NCBI RefSeq assembly: GCF_001279775.1
Contig: NZ_LGDG01000041.1
Coordinates: 180,500 to 244,499, forward strand
Direction of reading: 5' to 3'
From: Streptomyces sp. MMG1533
Lineage (GTDB): Bacteria > Actinomycetota > Actinomycetes > Streptomycetales > Streptomycetaceae
DNA length: 64,000 bases
Part shown: positions 18,190 to 25,423 of the stretch, one piece after another
Numbering within the stretch: the first letter of the stretch is position 1
Layout of the letters: each line of letters opens with the position of its first letter
Translations under genes and position numbers: made by a program
Notes under the pieces: model-generated
What the model was told of the DNA's origin: nothing
Databases searched by the model: none
Seen by the model: only the letters and a program-made list of their open reading frames with translations

Positions 18190-19142
18190 TTGGCGGCCTC
18201 CTCGTAGTGCACCCACTTCTTCTGCGACCAGAACAGGACCGCCGTGACGAGCGCCACCGCGACCACCAGCGTCCAGGCCATCGCGGAGGCGAAGCCCATC
18301 TGGGCCTCCTTGAAGCCCTTCTGGTAGAGGTAGCAGGTGTAGACGAGCGTGGCGTCGGCAGGCCCGCACCGGGTATCGGAGACGACGTACGCGGAGCCGA
18401 ACACCTGGAACGCGTGGATGGACTCCAGCAGCACGTTGAAGAACAGCACCGGGGAGATCATCGGCAGCGTGATGTTCCAGAACCGCCGGAAGGGACCGGC
18501 CCCGTCCACCTCGGCGGCCTCGTACAGCTCCCGCGGGACCTGCTTGAGTCCGGCCAGGAAGATGACCATCGGTGCACCGAACTGCCAGATGCTCAGGGCC
18601 ACCAGGGCGTAGATGACGTAGTCCGGGTTGCCGATCCAACCGCCGACGTCGACTCCGAAGATCTTCTGCGTACGGTCCACGACGGCGTCGTCGGAGAAAA
18701 GCGCCCGCCACACGAAGCCCACGGAGACGCTGGCGCCGATGAGCGACGGCATGTAGAACGCGGCCCGGTACAGGCCCTCTCCGCGCCGCTTCTGCGCGAG
18801 CAGCAGCGCGACACCGAGCGCGAGCAGCAGCTTGAGCGGTGTGGCCACGACGACGTACTTCAGTGTGACCTCGACCGACTTCTGCCAGCGCGGGTCCTGG
18901 AACATCGTCGTGAAGTTGTCCAGCCCCACCCACTGGGGCGGCGTGAACAGGTTGTAACTGGTGAACGCGTAGTACAGCGACGCGATCATCGGCCCCGCCG
19001 TGAGGAGCAGGAACCCCGCGATCCACGGCGACATGAAGAGATAGCCGGCGAGGTTCTCGCGGCGCCGCCCGCGCCGCCCGGCGGCAGGAGCGGCGGACCG
19101 CTTCTTCGCCGGGCGCGCGGGCGCTTCCTTGACGAGCGTCAT
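18186..19142 (-). CDS. Carbohydrate ABC transporter permease, MalF/YesP type
   Basis: The 318-residue permease has a basic, Ala/Pro-rich N-terminus (KEAPARPAKKRSAAPAAGRR), then six helices from GYLFMSPWIAGFLLLTAGP, and the EAA loop ELYEAAEVDGAGPFRRFWNITLPM near residue 220. It pairs with the MalG-type permease immediately downstream to form the membrane channel of a CUT1 sugar importer. ATG 19142 is preceded by a modest purine-rich site and lies 14 bp after the binding-protein gene. By analogy to the Bacillus yes cluster the substrate would be a pectin-derived oligosaccharide, but the sequence alone does not show this. Confidence 0.85.
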   Translation of the reverse strand: MTLVKEAPARPAKKRSAAPAAGRRGRRRENLAGYLFMSPWIAGFLLLTAGPMIASLYYAFTSYNLFTPPQWVGLDNFTTMFQDPRWQKSVEVTLKYVVVATPLKLLLALGVALLLAQKRRGEGLYRAAFYMPSLIGASVSVGFVWRALFSDDAVVDRTQKIFGVDVGGWIGNPDYVIYALVALSIWQFGAPMVIFLAGLKQVPRELYEAAEVDGAGPFRRFWNITLPMISPVLFFNVLLESIHAFQVFGSAYVVSDTRCGPADATLVYTCYLYQKGFKEAQMGFASAMAWTLVVAVALVTAVLFWSQKKWVHYEEAAK

Positions 19143-19156
19143 GGTGGTACGTCCCC

Positions 19157-20443
19157 TCAGCCCGCGAACGCGGCCTTGGCCTCGCCGAAGAACGCCTTCG
19201 CCGCATCGGCCGGCTTGGTCTTGCCCTGGGCGACCTCGCCCCCGATGCGCAGGAACGCCGCCTCGATGATGTCGGCACCCGACGGGTGCGGGGTGATCTT
19301 CCCGAGGACGCCCGCCGCGGAGACCTCGTCCTCGTACGCAGCGACACCCTTGTTGTTGGCGTCGGTCGGCTTGAAGGCGTCGTACTGCTCGGTGGTGGCG
19401 AGGATGCCTCGGTCGTAGCCCATGATCTTGCCGACCTCGGGGTCGTGGACCATGAAGTCGATGAACTGGGCGGCCTCCTTGGGGTGCTTGGTCCCGGAGA
19501 AGGCGCTGAGCATCAGCGAACCGAGGTACTGGCCGGTGTCCTTGCCGTCCGTGGTGGGGATCGGCGCGAGCCCGTAGTCCGACTCGCCCTCTCCCTCGTA
19601 GCGGATGGAGAAGTTGTCCCAGGTGAACTCGGACGCGGCGAGCCCCGCCGACAGACCGGACTTCGGCTTGACCTGCTCGATCTTCTTCGGGTCGGCGACG
19701 AGCCCGGACTTCACGCGCTTGTAGCCGTCCGCCCACCACTGCGTCACGTCGTCCTCGGTGAAGCCGAGATCGGAGTCGGTGAAGAAGGCCTTGCCGTTCT
19801 GCCGCAGGTACAGGTCGTAGAGGTACATGATGGCGAAGTAGCCGGTGTCACCGGCGATCTTCAGCTTGTCCTGGATCGTCTGGAGCGCGTCGAAGTACTC
19901 GTCCCAGGTCCAGCCGAACTTCGCCTCCACGCCCGCCTTCTCGAAGGCCTTGAGGTCGATGACCAGCGCCATGGTGTTGGCGCCGACGGGTATGCCGATC
20001 TGCTTGCCGTCGACCTGACCGTTCGCCAGAACGCCGTTGCGGAAGTTCTCCAGGCTCAGATTCCCGGCGTCCGCCTGCGTCTTGAGATCCAGCAGAACAC
20101 CGCGCTTGTCGTACTTGCGCAGGAAACCGACCGCATTCTGGAAAACGTCCGGCGGATTCCCGCCGGAGGCCTGGGTCTGGAACTTCTCCCAGAATGCCTC
20201 GTAGTCGGTGAATTCGGGCTTTATCTTGATCTTCGGATACTTCTTCTCGAAGAGCGCGATCGTCTTCTTGATGGCGATGGTCCGTGGCTCGCCACCCCAC
20301 CACGCGTAACGGAGCGTCACATTCCCGTCTCCGGAACCGCTGTCGCCACCACACCCCGTCGTCGCGGCCAGCCCGAGCGTGGCCGCCGAGGCCCCGGCCA
20401 CCTTCAGGATCGTACGCCTCTCAACATTCCTGCTGGTTCCCAT
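19157..20443 (-). CDS. Extracellular sugar-binding lipoprotein of an ABC importer (YesO-like)
   Basis: The 428-residue solute-binding protein of the CUT1/family 1 type has a twin-arginine-like start (VERRTILKVAGASAATLGLAA) and a Cys at TTGCGG, probably a Tat-exported lipoprotein, although the -3 position (Thr) is unusual for a lipobox. The mature part contains VTLRYAWWGGEPRTI, PDVFQNAV, IPVGANTMALVID and FGWTWDEYFDALQ, typical of this fold. ATG 20443 has GGGGAGGGGG upstream; an earlier ATG at 20512 lies within the operator region and is unlikely. It is the first gene of a five-gene operon (binding protein, two permeases, DUF624, YetA-like), all co-oriented. Confidence 0.85.
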   Translation of the reverse strand: MGTSRNVERRTILKVAGASAATLGLAATTGCGGDSGSGDGNVTLRYAWWGGEPRTIAIKKTIALFEKKYPKIKIKPEFTDYEAFWEKFQTQASGGNPPDVFQNAVGFLRKYDKRGVLLDLKTQADAGNLSLENFRNGVLANGQVDGKQIGIPVGANTMALVIDLKAFEKAGVEAKFGWTWDEYFDALQTIQDKLKIAGDTGYFAIMYLYDLYLRQNGKAFFTDSDLGFTEDDVTQWWADGYKRVKSGLVADPKKIEQVKPKSGLSAGLAASEFTWDNFSIRYEGEGESDYGLAPIPTTDGKDTGQYLGSLMLSAFSGTKHPKEAAQFIDFMVHDPEVGKIMGYDRGILATTEQYDAFKPTDANNKGVAAYEDEVSAAGVLGKITPHPSGADIIEAAFLRIGGEVAQGKTKPADAAKAFFGEAKAAFAG

Positions 20444-20481
20444 GGTTGGGCCCCCTCCCCGCAGCGTCATTGCCGCCTGCA

Positions 20482-20493
20482 TGAATCGTTTCA
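20482..20493. promoter_or_regulatory. LacI-type operator half of a double site
   Basis: TGAATCGTTTCA is an inverted repeat with central CG and TGAA/TTCA arms, matching LacI/GalR-family operators. It lies 38 bp upstream of the chosen start of the sugar-binding protein gene and directly adjoins a second palindrome. Confidence 0.6.
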
Positions 20494-20509
20494 AGTAAGC
20501 GCTTGCTGG
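20492..20509. promoter_or_regulatory. Second LacI-type operator (AAGCGCTT core)
   Basis: CAAGTAAGCGCTTGCTGG contains the perfect 8-bp palindrome AAGCGCTT (20497-20504) with further symmetric bases on both sides, a pattern typical of LacI-family repressors of sugar operons. No repressor gene is in the neighbourhood, so the regulator would act from elsewhere. Confidence 0.6.
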
Positions 20510-20520
20510 CACAAGCTACG

Positions 20521-20790
20521 GAGGGCGTCGGAGTGCGTCAATGATTCGGACAGGAATTTCTTGTGACCCGACCTGACAGCCCGTCAGCGGAAGGACACCG
20601 AACCCCGCGAGGCGCCTGACGATGCCCCAGGTGAGAGGCGTGGGGTCGGCCGGCCGAACAGGAAGCAGACCTCCGCACCAGATCGGCGTGCGGCCGAAAA
20701 AGGTCTGGGCGGTGGGGACTTGGGGCTGCGGACGGTCACGTCACGAGGGGCGATCGCGCGACCGCCGTTCCCACTCGCCGAGGGCTCACG
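20521..20790. other. Gene-free stretch between the sugar operon and tRNA-Val
   Basis: I see no convincing coding sequence here; short open frames lack ribosome sites and show no codon bias. The operators described separately lie just to its left, and the tRNA terminator begins at 20791. Confidence 0.5.
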
Positions 20791-20829
20791 ACGTCGGCCC
20801 GTCCGCAGTGTCTGCGGACGGGCCGACGT
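20791..20829. terminator. Terminator after tRNA-Val
   Basis: A perfect 18-bp stem (20791-20808 with 20812-20829, arm ACGTCGGCCCGTCCGCAG) with a 3-base TGT loop lies 10 bp beyond the 3' end of the minus-strand tRNA. It is very stable although there is no U tract. Confidence 0.85.
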
Positions 20830-20839
20830 ATCCGGGTGG

Positions 20840-20911
20840 TGGGCGATACTGGGTTCGAACCAGTGACCTCTTCGGTGTGAACGAAGCGCTCTCCCACTGA
20901 GCTAATCGCCC
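20840..20911 (-). tRNA. tRNA-Val (anticodon CAC), second identical copy
   Basis: The 72-nt cloverleaf is identical base for base to the tRNA at 10802-10873: acceptor GGGCGAT/ATCGCCC, anticodon loop TTCACAC, T-loop GGTTCGAACC. CCA is not encoded. Confidence 0.95.
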
Positions 20912-20989
20912 GGACGCAGAGAGAACATTACCCCATGTCAGGGGGTGCGTGTGACCGGCGCCGACCGGCCTGGACACACCTGTCTCGGC

Positions 20990-21442
20990 TCACTGATCCT
21001 TGATCTTCCAGGGCATCACGAGGCCGAACTTCCACAGGTAGATGCCGACGATGACGGCCACGATCACGAGGCCGATCGACGTCAGGATGATGTTGCGCCG
21101 CCGGACCCTTGGGTCGAGGGCGCGCTGAGCCGCCTCGGTGACCTTGCGCTTGGTCCAGCGGAGCACCAGCTGGGCCCAGACGAACTCGGTCGCCCAGATC
21201 GCCATGCCGCCGAAGATCACGACCCAGCCCGGTCCGGGCAGCGGCAGCATGACGATTCCGGCACCCACGACCGCGAGCCCGATGATGAAGACACCGACCT
21301 GCCAGCTCAGGTGCAGCATCCGGCGCGCCTTGACGAATTCGGGCGCCTTGGAGCCGAGCCCCTGCTCGCCCTGCACCCCGTCGGTCTGCGTCTTTTCCGC
21401 CGCCACGGCAACCTCGCCCGGCTCGTCACTCCCCGTATTCAT
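20990..21442 (-). CDS. TIGR02611-family membrane protein
   Basis: The 150-residue protein has an acidic, charged N-terminus and then three membrane helices: LSWQVGVFIIGLAVVGAGIVML, GPGWVVIFGGMAIWATEFVWA and IILTSIGLVIVAVIVGIYLW. The PLPGPGWVVIFGGMAI motif between helices one and two is characteristic of the actinobacterial TIGR02611 family (function unknown, resembling PGPGW-type putative transmembrane proteins). ATG 21442 gives MNTGSDEPGE; a TAGGG lies ten bases upstream. It is divergent from ssgB and, in the sporulating actinomycetes I recall, often found next to it. Confidence 0.85.
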   Translation of the reverse strand: MNTGSDEPGEVAVAAEKTQTDGVQGEQGLGSKAPEFVKARRMLHLSWQVGVFIIGLAVVGAGIVMLPLPGPGWVVIFGGMAIWATEFVWAQLVLRWTKRKVTEAAQRALDPRVRRRNIILTSIGLVIVAVIVGIYLWKFGLVMPWKIKDQ

Positions 21443-21633
21443 ACGCCCAAACCCTACCGGACGGAAACCGGTCACCGGAATGGCCGTACCGTACGAAGGC
21501 GCTATCGGCCGGAAGAGTTACGTAAAGGCACGCAAAACACTCAGAGGGGTTTACAACGGCACCGTAGGTGGCATGTCGATTTCGCCGACGTGCGAACCCC
21601 CGAGCGCACACTGAGCGAAAGGCCCTGGCGCTT

Positions 21634-22047
21634 ATGAACACCACGGTCAGCTGCGAGCTGCACCTGCGCCTCGTTGTGTCGAGCGAGTCATCCCTGCCTG
21701 TCCCCGCAGGCCTGCGGTACGACACGGCCGACCCCTACGCCGTGCACGCCACCTTCCACACCGGAGCCGAGGAAACCGTCGAGTGGGTGTTCGCCCGCGA
21801 CCTTCTCGCGGAGGGCCTCCACCGGCCCACCGGAACCGGCGACGTCCGTGTCTGGCCGTCGCGCAGTCACGGTCAGGGCGTCGTCTGCATCGCCCTGAGT
21901 TCTCCGGAGGGCGAGGCCCTGCTGGAGGCCCCGGCGCGGGCCCTGGAGTCCTTCCTGAAGCGCACTGATGCCGCCGTGCCGCCCGGCACGGAGCATCGGC
22001 ACTTCGATCTCGATCAGGAGCTCTCGCACATCCTGGCGGAAAGCTAG
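21634..22047 (+). CDS. ssgB: Sporulation and septum-positioning regulator SsgB
   Basis: The 137-residue SsgA-like protein reads MNTTVSCELHLRLVVSSES, then SLPVPAGLRYDTADPYAVH and VEWVFARDLLAEGLHRPTG, which I recognise as SsgB, an almost invariant protein of Streptomyces. SsgB, recruited by SsgA, localises early to future division sites in aerial hyphae and recruits FtsZ for sporulation septation. The start ATG 21634 has only a weak purine-rich site upstream. In S. coelicolor ssgB is under stress/developmental sigma-factor control; I did not find a promoter I trust here. Presence of this gene is the best single evidence that the organism is a sporulating streptomycete. Confidence 0.96.
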   Translation: MNTTVSCELHLRLVVSSESSLPVPAGLRYDTADPYAVHATFHTGAEETVEWVFARDLLAEGLHRPTGTGDVRVWPSRSHGQGVVCIALSSPEGEALLEAPARALESFLKRTDAAVPPGTEHRHFDLDQELSHILAES

Positions 22048-22124
22048 GGGCGAGGCTGCACAGAGCCGCCCGGCGCCGTCCACTCGGGGAGACGGCTCGG
22101 GCTCAGACAACCGCATAGGGCATG

Positions 22125-22160
22125 CATCGGCGCCGTCCCCTCACGGGGGCGGCGCCGGTG
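22125..22160. terminator. Terminator downstream of ssgB
   Basis: A 16-bp stem with two G-U type mismatches (22125-22140 with 22145-22160; core GGCGCCG) has a TCAC loop. It separates ssgB from the CGNR gene. Confidence 0.65.
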
Positions 22161-22257
22161 TGCGTTGGCCCGCCGCCGACCTCCGGGTGCGCGCGACCCA
22201 TTACCATCGGCCAGCATCGGCGGGCGTCCGCCCGACCCCCAGGCCAGGGAGCGAAAC

Positions 22258-22818
22258 GTGCTGATCACCCACGACACCCGGTGCGCCCTCGACACCGTGG
22301 TGGATCTGGTGAACACCGCACCGGAGGACGACACGGCTCAGGACGCGCTGTCGGATGTCGCGGCCCTTGCGGATTTCGTACGAAACCACGAGATCAGCGA
22401 TGTCGGAGTGCTCTCCGAGTTCGACCTCTCGGCGGTGCGCAAGATCCGCGGACGGTTCGCCGCGGTCTTCGCCGCTCCGGACGCCCGGGCCGCCGCCTCG
22501 CTGATCAACGAGCTGGTCGCCGCCGCCGGCACCACACCGCGGCTCACGGACCACGACGGCTACGACTGGCACGTGCACTACTTCGCGCCCGGCGCTTCCG
22601 TCGCCGATCACCTGGCCGCCGACTGCGGGATGGCGCTGGCGTTCTTCGTGGTGGCCGGCGAGCAGGAGCGACTGCGTCGCTGCGAGGCGCCCGACTGCCT
22701 GCGTGCCTTCGTGGACCTCTCCCGCAACCGCTCGCGGCGCTACTGCGACAGCCGGACCTGCGGCAACCGACTGCATGTGGCCGCCTACCGGGCGCGGCGC
22801 AAGGAGGCGGCGGGCTGA
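22258..22818 (+). CDS. CGNR zinc-finger / ABATE-domain protein
   Basis: The 186-residue protein has an N-terminal ABATE-like region (ALDTVVDLVNTAP, DVAALADFVRNHE) and a C-terminal CGNR zinc finger: RRCEAPDCLRAFVDLS, RNRSRRYCDSRTCGNRLHVAAYRARRK, with four Cys in a CxxxxC...CxxxxC arrangement and the namesake CGNR. Such proteins are thought to be stress-related transcriptional regulators that bind DNA through the finger. GTG 22258 is chosen because CAGGGAG lies seven bases upstream. It stands alone after the ssgB terminator; the target is unknown. Confidence 0.88.
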   Translation: MLITHDTRCALDTVVDLVNTAPEDDTAQDALSDVAALADFVRNHEISDVGVLSEFDLSAVRKIRGRFAAVFAAPDARAAASLINELVAAAGTTPRLTDHDGYDWHVHYFAPGASVADHLAADCGMALAFFVVAGEQERLRRCEAPDCLRAFVDLSRNRSRRYCDSRTCGNRLHVAAYRARRKEAAG

Positions 22819-22937
22819 GGCCCGGACGAAACGGCTCGGACGGGATCGCCCGGACGAGACGGCCCGGGCGACATCCGGACCGGACACCGGTGTCTTCGTG
22901 GGCCCCGGCGGGTGACGCCGGGGACCACGGGTATGGC

Positions 22938-23090
22938 TCACAGCAACAGCAGGTCGTGCAGCGCAGCCATGAGCAGCAGACACCCGATCACCGCAAGGAA
23001 GATCATCAGCGGTGGCTGGGAAAGGGCGAAGAGGCATCCGCGCGGCTCGTCCTGCGGCGGCGCGGTGTCGCTCTGTGTCGTGTCCAGCAT
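22938..23090 (-). CDS. Small single-span membrane protein (50 aa)
   Basis: A short frame encodes 50 residues beginning MLDTTQSDTAPPQDEPRG. A C-terminal helix of apolar residues follows (PPLMIFLAVIGCLLLMAALH), and the protein ends at LLLL. Codon third positions are mostly G or C. The start ATG 23090 has only a weak GCGAG upstream. The hydrophilic-plus-helix design suggests a small membrane protein with its N-terminus in the cytoplasm. It is convergent with the CGNR gene. Function unknown; I believe homologues exist in other Streptomyces but cannot check. Confidence 0.55.
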   Translation of the reverse strand: MLDTTQSDTAPPQDEPRGCLFALSQPPLMIFLAVIGCLLLMAALHDLLLL

Positions 23091-23268
23091 CTCGCGGCGA
23101 TGATGACGCAGTCGGGACGCGTGGCGCGATCAACACGCCCGTAATGAGCGGGAGTTCGCTGAATTCCGTGATGTCCGGTTCGGGTCGTGATCATTTCCGC
23201 GCGTGCAGGGACCCGCTGTGTCGTTTCAGTGCCTCATGCGGAAGTCATATGCCGTCCCGCAGCGGGCC

Positions 23269-23718
23269 TCATATGCCGTGCTTCTTGAGGATGGCCTCGA
23301 TGTCGCTGAAGTCGTCCGTGGCGGTCTCGCTGCGGGGCCGGCCCGCGGGTTTGGCCGACGGGCGGGTGCCCGGGCCCAGGGAGGGCGCCGAGGCCGCCGG
23401 CGCGACCGCCTCGCGCTGGGCGGCACCCTTGGCCGCCGCCTTGCGCTCCTTGCGGGTGCCTCCTCGGCGGCGCTCCACCGCACGCGTGCCGGCGAACAGC
23501 AGCCAGGAGGCGCCGAGCACCACGAAGCCCGCCCAGGCCGTCGGACTGAACGCGGTGTCCGCCAGCCACTCGACGACACCGGTCATGACCAGGCCGAGGG
23601 GGACGAGCGAATACGCGGCGATACGGACGGCGGAGAGAAAACGCTTGCGGTACGCCGTGACCGCCGCGATGCCCAGGCCGGCCGCGGCGACGGCGGAACA
23701 GACGGTCTCGGCAATCAT
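23269..23718 (-). CDS. Small membrane protein with charged C-terminus
   Basis: The 149-residue protein starts MIAETVCSAVAAAGLGIAAV and has about three membrane helices in its first 85 residues (second near YSLVPLGLVMTGVVEWLA, third AWAGFVVLGASWLLFAG). A basic linker (RRRGGTRKERKAAAKG) follows, then a Pro/Ala/Ser-rich stretch and a conserved-looking acidic tail DDFSDIEAILKKHGI, which might be a protein-binding motif. ATG 23718 has CTGGAGG upstream at a good distance. Family not recognised. It is followed in the same direction by the 50-residue membrane protein gene about 180 bp away. Confidence 0.75.
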   Translation of the reverse strand: MIAETVCSAVAAAGLGIAAVTAYRKRFLSAVRIAAYSLVPLGLVMTGVVEWLADTAFSPTAWAGFVVLGASWLLFAGTRAVERRRGGTRKERKAAAKGAAQREAVAPAASAPSLGPGTRPSAKPAGRPRSETATDDFSDIEAILKKHGI

Positions 23719-23840
23719 CCGGTCCTCCAGGGCAGGGGTCGGTCGGGCAGGGGCACTTCGTCCCTTCCATCCTGCACCTTCGGCACCCCGCCGGGCCATC
23801 CTCCGACCGGACATCAGGGACATCTCCGGGTCGGCTCCTC

Positions 23841-23928
23841 CGCAGGTGCCGGTCGAAGTCCTACTCCCGCAGGTGCCGGGAGGTTCGTCCGCCGCGGGTG
23901 CCGGGAGGTTCGTCCACCGGGTGCCGGG
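23841..23928. repeat. Imperfect tandem repeats in a promoter region
   Basis: The stretch repeats GGTGCCGGGAGGTTCGTCC with partial flanking units (CGCAGGTGCCGG, GCAGGTGCCGGGAGG, GCGGGTGCCGGGAGG, CGGGTGCCGGGCC), a period of about 25 bp. It lies in the divergent intergenic region between the small membrane protein gene (starting 23718) and the DsbA-like gene (starting 24011). Confidence 0.6.
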
Positions 23929-24010
23929 CCGGGGTCGCCGTCGCAGTGGCGGCGCTGCCGGGGCCGAGGTCCGATTGGGTCGTCCGGGGCGGGGCTGGGA
24001 GACTGGGGGC

Positions 24011-24535
24011 ATGAGCGACTCCTCCCCCGTGCGTTCCGCCGCCCCCGTCCTCGACGTCTGGTGCGAACTCCAGTGCCCGGACTGCCGCAGCGCCCTGGAC
24101 GACCTCCGGGCCCTGCGCGCCCGCTACGGCGACCGGCTGGACCTGCGGCTGCGGCACTTCCCGCTGGAGAAGCACAAGCACGCCTTCGCCGCCGCACAGG
24201 CCGCCGAGGAGGCCGTGGAACAGGGGCAGGGGTGGCCGTTCGTCGAGGCGGTGCTGGGCCGGGTGGAGGAGCTGGACCGTGAGGGAGAACCCTTCCTGAT
24301 CGAGGTCGCCCGCGAACTCGGGCTGGACGCCGAGGAGTTCGACACGGCGCTGATCGACGGCCGGCACATCCTGATCGTGGACGCCGACCAGGCCGAGGGC
24401 AAGGCGATCGGCGTGACCGGCACCCCCACCTATGTCATCGGCGGCGAGCTCCTCGACGGCGGCAAGAGCCAGGAAGGGCTGCGTGAGCGCATCGAGGAGA
24501 TCGCGGACCGGCTGTTGACCGAGCAGGACGCCTGA
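24011..24535 (+). CDS. DsbA-family thioredoxin-fold protein
   Basis: The 174-residue protein has a CPDC active site (WCELQCPDCRSAL) near residue 25, the DsbA-type helical insertion (AAAQAAEEAVEQGQGWPF), and the cis-Pro loop VTGTPTYVIGGELL, so it belongs to the DsbA/FrnE oxidoreductase-like superfamily. There is no signal peptide, which points to a cytoplasmic disulfide isomerase or reductase rather than a periplasmic oxidase. ATG 24011 follows GACTGGGGGC. It converges with the double GNAT gene; the two stop codons are ten bases apart. Confidence 0.88.
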   Translation: MSDSSPVRSAAPVLDVWCELQCPDCRSALDDLRALRARYGDRLDLRLRHFPLEKHKHAFAAAQAAEEAVEQGQGWPFVEAVLGRVEELDREGEPFLIEVARELGLDAEEFDTALIDGRHILIVDADQAEGKAIGVTGTPTYVIGGELLDGGKSQEGLRERIEEIADRLLTEQDA

Positions 24536-24545
24536 GTCGGCGGGC

Positions 24546-25370
24546 CTACAGCAACGGCTTGTAGAGGGCGTACTGCGTCGTCTCGTACCCGAGCGACTCG
24601 TAGAGCCGCTCGGCCGGGGTGTTGCCCGCGAACACGTTGAGGCCGAGGATCCGTCGGCCCTCGGCGATCGCCTGCCTCTCCGCCAGCAGCATGAGCGTAC
24701 GGCCGTGGCCCCGGCCGCGGTGGGCCTCGTCGGCCTCGACGTCGAAGACGTAGGCCTTGTCCGCGCGCAGGGCCAGCCACAGGACGCCCACCCGGGTGCC
24801 CTCGTGTTCCAGGATGCTGAACAGCATGTTCTCGGTGGCGAGGCCCTGCGGCAGGAGCATTTCGTGGTCGCGCCGCGACTTGGCGTACGCCTCGGCCTCC
24901 GGCACTCCCCGTTCGATCCACGTGCGCGCGTAGTCCTCCGCCTCATGGACCTGCCACGCCTCGAACTCGGCCTCGGTCATGGGGCGCGCCCTGCTGCCGG
25001 CGGGCAGTTCGGGCGGGGTGTCGGCGAGCCGCTTCTCCATGCCACGGTTCCTCAGGACGTAGCCGAGCGCCCTGGCGAGCCGCAGCGCCGCCTCCGCGTC
25101 CGCGGGCACGCCGAACTCGATCTGCCCGCAGCCCCAGCCCCGTGCCACCTCCTCGGCGGCGAGCATGGCCACCGTGCCCCGGCCGCGCCGCCGGTCGGGC
25201 TCCTCGATGCCTATCTTGTGGACGCGGGCCACCGAGTCGCCGAACGCGGGCGAGGTGCCGAGGTGTATCTCGCCGACGGGACGGCTGTTCACGCACACCT
25301 GGTAGCGGCGTGAACGCGTTCCGTCGGCGGTGCGCTGGAGCGGCTCGGTCGGCCGCAGGGTCGTGGTCAT
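24546..25370 (-). CDS. Double-GNAT N-acetyltransferase
   Basis: The 274-residue protein carries two acetyltransferase folds. The N-terminal one (residues about 20-110) has IGIEEPDRRRGRGTVAMLAAEE, a normal acetyl-CoA-binding motif A. The C-terminal one (about 130-274) has VEADEAHRGRGHGRTLMLLAE and NVFAGNTPAERLYESLGY. Tandem GNAT proteins of this kind include mycothiol-type and peptide N-acetyltransferases; the acceptor here is unknown. ATG 25370 is the first good start. It lies between the DsbA-like gene and the pabC-like gene, co-directional with the latter. Confidence 0.85.
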   Translation of the reverse strand: MTTTLRPTEPLQRTADGTRSRRYQVCVNSRPVGEIHLGTSPAFGDSVARVHKIGIEEPDRRRGRGTVAMLAAEEVARGWGCGQIEFGVPADAEAALRLARALGYVLRNRGMEKRLADTPPELPAGSRARPMTEAEFEAWQVHEAEDYARTWIERGVPEAEAYAKSRRDHEMLLPQGLATENMLFSILEHEGTRVGVLWLALRADKAYVFDVEADEAHRGRGHGRTLMLLAERQAIAEGRRILGLNVFAGNTPAERLYESLGYETTQYALYKPLL

Positions 25371-25423
25371 CACGGGTGTTCTACCCGGTGCCGCGCTTCG
25401 GGGCAGCCGAATATGTTCCGCTT

